A DNA stretch of 64,000 bases from Hygrophila difformis (Eukaryota; Streptophyta; Magnoliopsida; Lamiales; Acanthaceae): positions 42,816,191 to 42,880,190 of the forward strand of contig JAOANR010000013.1 of the NCBI GenBank assembly GCA_030278955.1, in the 5' to 3' direction. Positions 20,716-31,797 of this stretch are shown piece after piece (position 1 is the first letter of the stretch; each line of letters starts with the position of its first letter). The translations under genes were made by a program, and so were the position numbers. The notes under the pieces are model-generated. The model searched no databases. It was not told the origin of the DNA and saw nothing but the letters and a program-made list of their open reading frames with translations.

Positions 20716-23507
20716 ATGTCGAAACCGGCATGGAAGAACGTCGGCGACTGGGCTGCCGAGGCCGAGCGGGCGGAGGCGGAGGAGCGGGAGGCCGCGGAGA
20801 GGGCCGCCGCGGCCCAGCCACCGCCCAGCTTTCCCAGCCTGAAGGAAGCCGTGAGCACCGCCAACAAGCAGAAGAAGAAGACAAAAATGAGCCTGCACGA
20901 GTTCACGATGCAGACATCGGCTCATTCCGCCGGCGCCGATTACAGCCGCGGCTTGACCCACGAGGAAATGCTCCGCCTGCCCACGGGCCCCAAGGAACGG
21001 TCCCCTGATGAAATGCAGTACGGGAGATTGGGAGGGGGGTTTTCCAATTACGGGGCTGGGCGCCCTGGATCCGGAGGCTCTAATCAGGGCCGGGGGAGGG
21101 ACTATGAGGGTCGGCGATCGTATGGATTTCAGGATGATGAGAGGCGTGGGGGTCCGCCGCAGGCTAGGGTTTCCGAGATGAATCAGCCTTCGCGAGCCGA
21201 TGAGGTTGATAATTGGGCTACGATGAAGAGGCAAGCTGCGCCGGAATATAATTCCGTTCAATCCCGACCGGGGCCGAGGTACGGATCCCTCGGTGGAGGA
21301 GCTAGCCCCGGAATTGCTTCTCGGGCAGATGAGGTCGACAATTGGGCTTCTGCTAAGAAGCCAGTTTCGCAACTACAGCAACAGCCAAGATCTCTGGGTT
21401 ATGGGTCGAGCTTCGCTAGGTCGGAGCCTGATCGTTGGTCTAGGAATGAGCAGCAAAGGCCTGAGGATGATCGCTGGACTAGGAATGAGCAGAGATTGAG
21501 CTTGGATCCTCCAAAAATTGAGGGTCAAGAGGTAGTTAAAGTTAATAAACCTAATCCTTTTGGGGCGGCACGACCTAGGGAGGATGTGTTGGCTGAGAAA
21601 GGGTTGGATTGGAAGAAATTGGATTCGGAGATTGAGGGGAAGAAGCAGCTGTCCGTCAGTGGTGGAAGTAGGCCAACAAGTTCACAGTCAAGTAGGCCAG
21701 CAAGTTCGCAGTCTAGCAGGTCTGAGATGGCAGTGCCCGGAGCTGGTGAAGTTGAGGTGAAGCAAAGGCCCAAGGTGAATCCATTCGGCAATGCCAAGCC
21801 TAGAGAAGTGTTGCTCGAGGAGAAGGGCTTGGATTGGAAGAAAATTGACCTTGAGTTGGAACATCGACAAGTTGAAAGGTAATATTTGAATATTTATTAC
21901 TAGTATTTATTAATGAAACTATGAAAGCCTAAACAGCATTCAATATGAAATTAGATGAAGCCTAAACAGCATTTCAACATGAAAACTTTTCTGAGCTTGG
22001 AGTGTATATTTAGTTTCCATTTAGTTCACAAATGCAATTTAAGATTTCATAAATAATTCTGTTGTCATATATACACTTTTCTTCTATTTCTATAGGGGCA
22101 TTTGGATATATAAAAATTAAGATTGAAGTTTGGTAAATCATGTCTCTGGATTTTTTTAATGACTAATCTGTTTAGTCCTAAATAGATTGCACTTATGTCG
22201 ACGTTTATCCATGAAGTTTATAAATGCAATTTAACAGTGATAAGCGCATTTGTTATCAATATAAACACCTATATGTTTTTGAAGGGACATTTGGGTAAGT
22301 GACAATTTAAGATTAGTGTTGTGTAAGTCTAAGTCATATATGGCAGTTTTGGATACTTTTAAGGAATTGCTAAAGATTTTAATATTGTGCTAGTGAAATT
22401 TCCATGATGCATGTGCTTTGTAGGACATTGATTGTAAGTCTGTATTAAACGGCGTATGTCATGCATGATAAATGCTGTGAGTTGCAGGTTAAGCAGTAAT
22501 GAACTTAGGAGAGCACATTCCACCTTTATCTCATTTCTTTATTAATGTGCTAAAGTCAAGGTAAGAGGAGGCCATCAATCCTAAGGAACAATATCTCCAG
22601 TCTACAATTTGCACTCTTTGTTGTTCCCTCCAGATTGCTCTATGTTTATGTTATCCTGATCAGAGTTTCTTTTCTCTTTTCATCTTTTGCTTTTTCTTCT
22701 TCCTTTTTTTTTTCCTCATTCATTTTTCAAATTTTGAAAATTTTCTTCTCACAAGTCACAAGTCTTACACTATTTTCTTTTTCTATGGTTCTCTTTTTTC
22801 ATTTTCGTCATTATTTTCTCATGAAATTACATGATCTAAAAAGAAATTCTCTGTTGCCATTTAGTTTTCTATAATACTGAATTAAATTCTTGAAATTATG
22901 TTTTGACACTGACCTTAAATGGTCAATATAACATGCTGAAATTAATGAGTGTTGAAATGATTGTTAGCTGCTGAAACATTGGGGAAAAACTTAGGACTTG
23001 ATTATAATTTGGGGTAAAAGACAACTGTATTTGTCTAGTTGAAAAATTATGGTTGTATGCATGCTTTATTTATTGAGTGAATTTTCGCTGCTTTTCAATA
23101 AACTATAGAGCAAGCACTGCATCCTGTGTCCCCAAACAGCTTTATCTGCCACCGGTTTTCCATTGTCAGACAACCATGAATGAGCCTGAATTGAAGTTGT
23201 TTACTTGCCAGCTCTCAAGCATGTAGTTTCATTGTTGCGAGTTGATGAAAAAGAAGAGGAAATTGGATACCTGTACATGTCTTTTTTGTTCATTCAATAT
23301 AAAATATATGGAAGTAGCTAGTTGTTCTGTGAGACGTTATGTGTTAGAGGTATAAGGTTTATATTAACTCCTTCAAGGAATGAGCACCTTCAGGACTTCT
23401 TTCTCCTTTATTGCAGTGATTCAGAGAATAGTTTGCTCCTTGAGAGTTTCTGTCATCAGATTAACATTTAGTCATCAGGTTTATCACAGTTGGTAAATAG
23501 GGATTTC

Positions 23508-23577
<70 letters not shown>

Positions 23578-25365
23578 TCTGTGGTCGCGTGGAACTTTTA
23601 ATTTAAGGACATTTGGTTTTGGGGATTAAATCTGTCCGAGGCATGCACAGGGAAATATGTTCAGTACAATGCCCAACATAAACTCGAAAGTTTATGGGAA
23701 TGTGTTGGATTTATTAACATTTCTCTCAGTTGGGTAATTGAGGGAATAAAGTTTTAATGATTTGTCATTAAAAAAATTTAGCAATCATTTTCCCCTCCTT
23801 TTTTGTATGATTTGTATTTTTACAAGTTTAATTTGGTTTTGTCATGTTTTTAACACAGCTGCCACAGCTTGTTTCCTTCATCTCATTCGTGTTCTAGGCT
23901 CAGACACAATCTCACTATATTAAAATACTGGTGATATTCTCAAATTTGATAGCAGCATTTTTTGTGTGGATTGATTGATTGGTTCCATTTATATGTTAAT
24001 TGAATGTGGGTAGGTCTTCTAAATTGAAAAGTAAATTGTTAAGACCATTTTATATAGTTTGTTGGTGTTATTCTGTGATTTTAATAATCTGAACCCTGAA
24101 TTTGAAGTGAACTCAACACCTACCTTTGGATGCCTTATTTTGTGCATTTTTGGAACACTAGGTCGTGTTAAAATATGCAAGTGCTGATAACGAGAGGTAT
24201 GCTTATTTCAGGCCAGAAACGGAGGAAGAAAAAAATTTGAAGGAAGAAATTGAGCAACTGAAAAAGCAATTGCAGGAAGAATCTGGTGATGTCCAAACCA
24301 GCACACATGACCTCATCCTTCAAAAGGAGCAGGAGCTAGAAATGTTGGTCCGGCGGTTGGATGACAAAGTGCGTTATAGTCAGAAATATGAGAGGCCAGG
24401 TTCTGGAGCTGGCAAAGGGGGTAGTTTTAATGGGAGGCCTTCTTCTCATACCGGATCATATGAGGAATCTAGGGCTGGCTTTCATGACCGTCCACCTTCC
24501 ATGACTGGGCCATATGAGGACCCTAGATCTGGCTTTTCTGAACGACCTCGATCTCGACCTGGCAGGTATGATGATCCTAGAGCTGTATCTTCAGAGAGAC
24601 CTCCATCCAGGGGAGGGGCATATGAAGACCCCCGAGCTGGATATGCTGAAAGACCCCCTTCTCGTCCTGGATCGTATGATGGCCCTCGGCATGGTGGGAA
24701 TTCGAGGCCAGGAGCCTATGAAGAGCCCAGAGGTGGTTATTCTCAAAGATCATCTTTTACCCCTGGTGCTTATCAAGAACCCAGAGTTATTGACTACAAT
24801 GAGAGGCCTCGTTCACGCGGTACAGGAAATGCATGGAGTAGGCCCAGTGATGACCGAAGAAATACTCAAGGTGGAGGCGGAAGAGGATTTTTGGGCAGCA
24901 GAGACACGGACAGGTGCTTATCTCATTTAAATCATTTATTTGTTTCAGAACTTGATATTGAAATAAAAATATGGCAGATCTAGCAATTTCAGCTTCATCA
25001 CATCTTAATGGCTAATCTCAGAATAATGCAAAGCAGCAAAGTGATATTGTTATTTAATCTTGAGATCAGATGAAAAAGAGAAGTCCAGTGATCTTTATGT
25101 TCTCAAAATCACCCGCTGTTTGTTTTTTGTCTGCACAGTAGATGCAGAATTGGTTCTCCTTTATGTGAAAGTCTTTCTGGTTGCACATTTACCTACCATC
25201 AGTCATCAGCATACTCATGTGATACTTATGGAATTTCCATCTTTCCTTGATTGACTTTAGATGTGTTTTTTTCACCAACGTCTTACATTCTTATGTTGCT
25301 TAAAGAGTGATACTACGTGCATGTATTGATGCCATCTTATTTGCAGGTCGGGTTCAAGGTGGTGA
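20716..25365 (+). CDS. EIF4B: eukaryotic translation initiation factor 4B (plant type)
   Basis: Plant eIF4B is a cytosolic RNA-binding cofactor that stimulates the eIF4A/eIF4F helicase during cap-dependent initiation. Exons are 20716-21878, 24212-24913 and 25347-25365, all with GT-AG introns and consistent phase, giving 627 residues. The start MSKPAWKNVGDWA is the conserved plant eIF4B N-terminus; the ATG 27 bases upstream is not needed. SFPSLKEAV lies near residues 38-46. Two copies of an NPFGxAxPRE...EKGLDWKK module lie at about 278-305 and 353-380. A charged, probably coiled-coil stretch (EEEKNLKEEIEQLKKQL) opens exon 2. About eight degenerate 18-residue units of RPxSxxGxYEDPRxG type fill residues 447-595. 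The C-terminus is DTDRSGSRW. Intron 1 is 2.3 kb and holds a long GA repeat. Confidence 0.93.
23511..23574 (+). repeat. GA dinucleotide microsatellite in eIF4B intron 1
   Basis: 32 uninterrupted GA units. It lies mid-intron, away from both splice sites. Confidence 0.97.
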
Positions 25366-26374
25366 GGTGAATTTGATTGACTGGATTCTGGGAGCTGTTT
25401 TCTGCCTCTTAAAATCTGACTAGTTTGGACCTTAATAATACAATGGCACCTTTCTGTACCTGTTTCCCCATATTTTTGCTTTGAGGAGTAAAGCCAAGAT
25501 AAACTAAGGTAAGCTAGCAAGCATCATCATTGAATGCTGAGACTCGCGCCAAAAACAAAGGATTAAGGAAAAAAAACAACCAAAAAACAGGAGGAAGAAA
25601 AAGAGACCTCTGCCTTAATTGTTGCATCTTTATCTTGATCTTGATGGTTGTAAAATTCTCATCTCATCTTTTGTCACTTCCATTAGGGATAATACTATCT
25701 ACTTCTTGTTATCTTTCTGGTACACTATTATTATTATTATTATTATTGCTAGGTACTTAATGCAGCACAAAACAGAAGCAAGTCTGCTGCCCTGCTCCTG
25801 GGCTTCCCTTTTGTCATTTTTATTGCCATTCTTTTGGACAAACTCTATCTGCATTTTCCACTTTTGGTGGATAATTGGTTCCCCTCAGTTTTAAGTTTAA
25901 ATCCCTTGTAGTTGATTCCTCAGTCATTCACTTGGTATTATTATGGTTGTGATAGTTGAGTTTTGATGAAGTCACTTTTGTGTATGATGGTGTTTCTGGA
26001 ATGCCCAGAAATATTTTTGGACAGGCGCAACAGACGGGGAGAAGACAATTCAATATTGAACGGCTTAACATATAAGCAACCACTGCATTATTATTGACTT
26101 ATTGTGATTTGTGTGAGTGACACCTTTAGCATGTGAGCCTCTGCCATATTTCTTGGATGTCTCAACTTCTTCTATTGCTATTTATGGTCCGAAGCAAATC
26201 CTTTCGTTTTCCACTTGCTTCTGTCTAAATTTAGACGCAAGCGAACTGTTTCTTGGACGGCCAAATCAACAAAATTGAAGATCAAGTTTACTTTATTGCA
26301 TTTGTTCTTGCTTTTCTGTTATCCTCTACTTTTACAAAAATATTCCCATGTTCTGTGAGTTTGATAGGTATAAA
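25366..26374 (+). other. eIF4B 3' untranslated region and downstream spacer
   Basis: It follows the eIF4B stop. It contains a short TTA/ATT run near 25728-25747 and T-rich sequence. No additional gene was recognised. The exact polyadenylation site is not clear from sequence alone. Confidence 0.5.
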
Positions 26375-26841
26375 TCTATATAATAAATCCTGAATACTTT
26401 TTGGCGTGTACATACAATATTGTCCTTATTAAATCTAATATTTCTGTTTTAAATCTTATTAAAAAATATCAAATCAAGGGTACATCTGTAAATTATTATA
26501 AAACATCATAAACATATCTACGGTTCCTACGATGACACCTCATAAACGCCACGTCATCATCTAAAAAATACCAGATGCTGACATGTGGCATCTATAAAAT
26601 AATCTTGAATTAATTTAACCTATTTTAAATATTCTTCAAAAATATATTTCTAAGATTTCATCTATATTTAGAAAATATATCGATATATTAATATAAAAGA
26701 TCTTAAGAAAATCTTTCTATGTATTTTAGAAAAATATAAATTGAAAACAAATTAAATTACATAATTATATTTTATATTTTGTAGATATATAATTAAAATT
26801 ATATATTATAAACTTTATAATACCATCCGGCCCCTTCTCCC

Positions 26842-26895
26842 TTCCATTTATCTTGTCCAATGAGGCCCGATGATACACTGGTATTCACCTTAAAA
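26842..26895 (+). mobile_element. SINE family 1, 3' fragment
   Basis: Short match (ttgtccaatgaggcccgatg, then actggtattcacctt) to the 3' end of the SINE at 28632-28699. Truncated and diverged. Confidence 0.4.
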
Positions 26896-27582
26896 AACTT
26901 TATATATAATATTATTGAATAAATTTTTATTATAATTATATTAAAATTTGAACTTAAAATATTAATAGAAATCAATAAGTTAAAAAAATTTTAATGAGTA
27001 ATAATCAGTCAATTTATTAAAAAATTATATATATTTAATATTAAATATAAATTTATGCATATTACACAATATTATATAATGCAGAATAAAACATATTTTT
27101 TCAAAAAATATGGCCAAAATAAAAACTTAAATAAATTGATTAGTGTTAAAATGATAGTATTTCCAAAGGAAATGTAGAAATTGATTGTTTTTTTTAATAT
27201 TATAAAGTTGGGGTCTGTTTTTTACGAAAAAATTAGTTTAAGTACTAATTTTAGAATTTTTTAATTGGGGTATATCTTTTGGAAATTTTTTTTCCCTTAA
27301 AAAATGAAAAGATAACGAAAAAAAAAAGTATATATATAGATAGTATTTTTTAAAAGTTTTAGGGATAATAGTCAAAATGGACAACATATAAAATGATATT
27401 TTTAGAACCTTAATAATGCAAATATATAATTTGTTCGAATTTTTTTTGCATGCATTTCTATCATCATTTATTTAAACAAAATACTTTAAATCTCATGTAG
27501 GGATAGATAACAAAAAAGTATAGATACTTTGAAAAGATAACAAAAAAGTATAGATAGTATTCTTTAAAAATTTAGGGATACC

Positions 27583-27765
27583 AAACGCAGTTGGCCTGAA
27601 TAGTATGGAGCTCTGGTAGCTTAAGCAAAGATCTCGGTTTCTACCCTTTGTATATGCAGAATTCTGCTTTGGGAGAGGCAACCCTTCGATGCCCATCAGA
27701 TCTTTGAGAGATTAGTTTTGGGTCCATTGTGGCATGGGATACCCGGTACACACTAATTTTTTTTA
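27583..27765 (+). mobile_element. tRNA-related SINE, family 1
   Basis: Starts around gcagttggcctgaatagtat and contains tgtatatgcagaattctgct, gagagattagttttgggtcc and gggatacccggtacacac, then a T-rich end. It aligns with the copies at 4453, 27846 (minus), 53756 and 54317 (minus). Confidence 0.65.
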
Positions 27766-27845
27766 GGGATAATAGTAAAAATGGACAACATTTAGGGAGT
27801 AAATAATATTTTTAGAACATTAATAGTGCAAATTAAATACTACAT

Positions 27846-27992
27846 TGGATCCAAGACTAATCCCTCGAGGATCTTCATGGGCAATTAAAGACGCTTTTCC
27901 CAAAGCAATTTTTTTGCATACACAAGGCTCGAACCTGAGACCTTGCTTAAGTGAGTAGAATTCCAATTTACTCAAGCCAACTGCCGTTGGTG
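27846..27992 (-). mobile_element. tRNA-related SINE, family 1, with intact B box
   Basis: On the minus strand it begins ccaacggcagttggcttgag, has aaggtctcaGGTTCGAGCCt (a canonical polymerase III B box) followed by tgtgtatgcaaaaaaattgc, and ends with ctcgagggattagtcttgga. This copy best shows the tRNA ancestry of the family. Confidence 0.7.
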
Positions 27993-28231
27993 AATTTTGA
28001 ATAGTTTAAGGGTATTATGTTTTTTTTTTCAATTACTCTTATTATTTTAGATATGAAAGCGAAACTATATGTATTTAGTTTTTCAATGGTAAAAGTAATT
28101 TATTTTATAATATGTTCACCTGGGTGTTTTGCATTTTCTTCTATCATCTTATTCTTTCCTTTATTTCTCTTTAAATTTTTGCTGCATGCATTTCTAATAC
28201 TACCATTTAACAAAATACTTTGAACCTAATG

Positions 28232-28896
28232 TAGGGGGTGGAAATAGGCTATAGGCCAGACTAGGGTTAGTTTTGAATGGCCTAAGCCTATGTCAATTTT
28301 TTAAGGCCTGTCTTATAAGCCTAAGCATGGCCTATTAAAATTAAATAAGCCAGCTTTTAAGCCTTTTAAAAGTCTGATTAAGCCTATTTTAAAATTAAGT
28401 TAAAATTCTTTTATATATGTCTGGATGTAATCATAAGATTGAAAGGCATAAATTTGTGCACTTGGATAAGTCTTCATCTATGACTATTTATATACGGGGA
28501 AAAGACTATAAATATTTTAAAAACCTATATAAAATCAAATTAATAATTATTTTCACGTAAAATAACAACAATGATACCACTTATTTATATGCAATAAACA
28601 TAAACATACTAATAATAATGATAACTATGTCCGTCCGATCCTCGAAGGATTAGTCTTGGTCCAATAAGGCCTGGGGATACCCTGGTATTCACCTAATACA
28701 ATAATGATAACTATGTCGATCTGGTAGGCTTAATAGTTTTTTTTTTAATTTTAAATAAAGTGTTGTCTGGAGCTATTTAGCGGCTTTAAAAAAGCCTAAG
28801 TCTTGCCTATTTATTAAAAAAAGTTTGGTGTGACATGGTCTTCGGTAGACTAGGCCATAGGCCCGTGTCGGGTAGTCTGACATATTTCCATCTGTA
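28232..28896. mobile_element. hAT-like non-autonomous element with AAGCCTA/TAGGCTT words
   Basis: The ends TAGGGGGTGGAAATA and TATTTCCATCTGTA are imperfect inverted repeats. Flanking octamers ACCTAATG (28224-28231) and ACCTCATG (28897-28904) match 7 of 8. The subterminal regions repeat aagcctaa and ggcctat. A SINE is inserted at 28632. Confidence 0.75.
28632..28699 (+). mobile_element. 5'-truncated SINE with 18-bp target duplication
   Basis: The 68-bp insert (tcctcgaaggattagtcttg to cctggtattcacctaatac) is flanked by an identical 18-mer, aataatgataactatgtc, at 28614-28631 and 28700-28717. It sits inside the hAT-like element 28232-28896. Confidence 0.8.
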
Positions 28897-28979
28897 ACCT
28901 CATGTAATCCAAAACTACTCTCATTTTACAAACTCATATAAGTTCAGCACCAGTGCGCATATAAGTTTAACACATGTAC

Positions 28980-29432
28980 CAGTGACGGACGCAAAGTGTC
29001 TGGGGTGGGGGCGATGATGCGACTAAATAACTTTGCCTTATTTCATCTTTAATTTCCATAGCTTAAATAGCAATTTATTTTTGTTTTTTTTGGATCACTA
29101 ATAATGTCACTCTCTTCATCTAACTCTACCCGAACCTATATCTTTAAAGAATATATAACCCTATGTTAAAAACGCTAACTAACAAAGAAATATGTTGAAT
29201 TCTTTTTCCTCTTCTTCCCTGTAAATTACTGAAAAATGATTTCTAATATAATTAAATTTACACGATTGTATAAAATATTAATGTCAAGATTTGAGTTTGA
29301 GGGGGCAGAATTATGTAAAAAGAATTACTGATATAGCTAAAATAAGCAAAACTATATAAAATTTAATAGGCAAATTTCGAACTCGGGGGCGGCTCCCTCC
29401 CTCCCCCAAGCCCCCATGTAGTTCCGCCACTG
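28980..29432. mobile_element. hAT-like element of the CAGTGRCGGA family
   Basis: The left end is CAGTGACGGACGC and the right end GTTCCGCCACTG, similar to the ends of the confirmed element at 39155-39763. No clear target duplication. No coding sequence. Confidence 0.5.
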
Positions 29433-29537
29433 CCCATGCGCAGCGGGCGAAAAAATCTAGTAAATATGATAAAGTTTTATTTTATTTTACTTGCGTTACA
29501 TCCAATCTTTTTTTTTTAAAAAAAAAGAAAAATAATA

Positions 29538-29798
29538 CTTCCTCCGTTCCTTAATAATTGACACGTTGGGAGTTTTGTCATTGTTCATTGAGTAACTTTG
29601 ATTCGACTTTTTAACACAATTATACAAGATAAAATATAGTCAAGTGAGATCTTGTTAGATTCGTCTGATCATATAGATTCAGAATATCAAATTTTGTATA
29701 ATTTTTACTTGTATAGAATTTGAGTTATTGAGGATTCAAAATATATATTGGATTGCGTAAAATGTGGGTCCGTGACAAATATTAAAGAACGGAGGAAG
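29538..29798. mobile_element. Stowaway-like MITE
   Basis: Ends CTTCCTCCGTTCCTTAAT and ATTAAAGAACGGAGGAAG form an inverted repeat flanked by TA (29536-29537, 29799-29800). Closely related to the nested copy at 1358-1616. Confidence 0.8.
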
Positions 29799-29800
29799 TA

Positions 29801-30218
29801 GTAACTTTTTTCAAGCTAACCAAATAAATATCAAAAAGATGATTAGGAGTTTGATTTTTCATCCCTCTCTATTCATTTTTTTTTAAATAATTTCCTTTTA
29901 ATTTGTATATCATGAGCTTCAACCAACACTATGCGTTTTTCATCAAAAAAGAATTATAAATCATTGTAGAACAATTCAAATGTTCAAATCTACATTTTTT
30001 AAACTAAAAGAATATAATGAATGTAAAAAGGACCACCGAATCAAAACACTATATTTATCTTTGTGTGCATATAATTGCACCAACTTTTTTTGTGGGCGTA
30101 TACATGGTATCTTTAGGACCAACATCATTGCACTTGCACATTTTTGGTTTTTTACCCTCTAAAAGAAATATAGAAATGAAAATATAACGTATTTTCCACA
30201 AGAGCACATGCGTTGTGA
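29801..30218. other. AT-rich spacer
   Basis: Nothing recognised. The short plus-strand frame at 29980-30162 has no motif and a spacer-like composition. Around 29900 a faint match (tttgtatatcatgagctt) to the SINE family 2 tail is visible. Confidence 0.4.
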
Positions 30219-30226
30219 CCTATATA

Positions 30227-30881
30227 TAGGGGTGAAAGTGGGGCGGATAATATCCGCCCGATCCGACGCCTTCGATTATATTCGAATCTGAATTCGAATT
30301 TTTATATCCGGCGGATACGGGATAGGATATGGGATTGTAAATATCCGCCCGTATCCGAAAAATCCGAATATAATGCGGATATTATCCGTATTTTCTATCC
30401 GAATATCCGAAAATTTATATATATTTTTATATGTATAATATAATATATTATATTAACTATAAAATAAATATAATCAAAAGCTTGAAAGCCATATGTAATT
30501 TATTAAATCAAATCATATCAATCAACTCAACTACATCATTAGGTTATTTGCATCAAAACTGTAGTATGTAACATCTTGTAGTGATGTTATTTAGATGTTT
30601 TTAACGAAATAACTAATGATCTTGGAAAATTTAAAAATTTAGTTTAGCTTACATAGTAGTATATTCCGATTTCACTTAAAAAATTATAAAAAAATTTAAT
30701 TTTAGTAATTATAAGATTATCCGAGTTAAAATCCGAATCCGTCTCATATCCGTTTCCCGAAATATTCGAATTCGTATTTGTATCCGGCCTATTCGTATCC
30801 GGTTCCATATTCGACAAAAAAATATGGGATAGGATACGGGATGAGTACTATTCGCCCGTATCCGTCCCGTTTTCACCTCTA
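30227..30881. mobile_element. hAT non-autonomous element with ATATCCG/CGGATA words
   Basis: TAGGGGTGAAAGTGGGGC and CGTTTTCACCTCTA are the ends. A perfect 8-bp duplication CCTATATA lies at 30219-30226 and 30882-30889, the hAT hallmark. The subterminal arrays are made of ATCCGAATATCCG words. 655 bp, no ORF. Confidence 0.92.
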
Positions 30882-30923
30882 CCTATATATAAGAAAACAA
30901 AACAAAAAGGAAATAAAAATAAA

Positions 30924-31607
30924 TCTAACGGTTATCTCTATCCATAACCACTCCAACCACCCAACCATCCAACCATCTCATTATTTAATTAATTTCTCTC
31001 TCTTCCACATCATCAATATTCATCCCAACCCAACCATTCCAATTTTACATACTTTATCAATAACCACCCAACCATCCAACCACAATATTATATATAATTA
31101 TTTTAATTTTTGTAACTATAAATTTTGTTGAAATATAAAAATTAATATGTCAAAAATATAAATATTTTATCTTATCTATAAAGAATAAAAAATCTAAAAT
31201 TTTTATATATTCTTTATTTATTTTTATTTTATATAAATTTTAAAATGAGTTAAATATATTAAAATTGATATATTATGTATTTAATAAAAATATAGCAAAA
31301 GTGGTCTCTATTCGTAGAGAACGAAAAAATATAAAATTTGATATACTTTAAAATTATATTTATTTATTTATACTATAAAAGATATAATCATTTTATTAGA
31401 TAAATTTAAAAAATCACTTAACCAATGGGATGATGACAAATGTCACCATCCCATTAGCTCAAACTAAAGAGACCACTTGGTCTAAATTTTGAGATGGTCG
31501 AACTTGTTGAGCAACCACACCACCATTTTTCATATTTTTTTTTAAAAAATATTAATGATGAGGTGGTGGTTGGGTTGGGGTAAAAAGGTTATGGATAGAG
31601 ATGGTCT
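30924..31607. mobile_element. MITE-like repeat, copy 1
   Basis: Inverted ends TCTCTATCCATAACC (near 30934) and GGTTATGGATAGAGA (near 31587-31601) bracket an AT-rich body with tandem aaccatccaacc words on the left and the complement on the right. A second, truncated copy lies at 42852-43386. Non-coding; the superfamily is undetermined. Confidence 0.65.
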
Positions 31608-31797
31608 ATGAGAAGAGGAAGGGCCAATGAACAGAAAGTGCAGGCACGTGAATTCGGACCACCATAAAACATGTCTGTCGTCAACCAGCATAGTAGTACT
31701 TAAATTTCTCCTCAATTCTTAAATCTTTTAACATTCTTGTCGTCCCATTTTCTGCCAATCGTTTTCTCCCTTTGCCAAACCACTTACTACTTTCCCA

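Larger units (their letters stand above)
26375..29460 (+). mobile_element. putative non-autonomous Helitron with nested insertions
   Basis: The 3' end is GCCC-atgcgcagc-GGGC followed by 9 bases and CTAG, then T: the layout of a Helitron terminus, though the hairpin is degenerate. A candidate 5' end, A followed by TCTATATAATAAATCC, lies at 26375. No Rep/helicase coding is visible. The span contains SINE copies (27583, 27846, 28632) and two hAT-like elements (28232, 28980). The pairing of the two ends is inference. Confidence 0.4.

Noticed and set aside
20554..21372. 272-residue open frame antisense to eIF4B exon 1
   Set aside because: It is a shadow of GC-rich coding sequence: Arg/Pro/Ser-rich with no motif, while the plus strand encodes conserved eIF4B.
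30778..31131. 117-residue plus-strand frame with Asn/His/Pro-rich text
   Set aside because: It spans the end of a hAT element and the start of a MITE; composition is that of AT-rich repeats.
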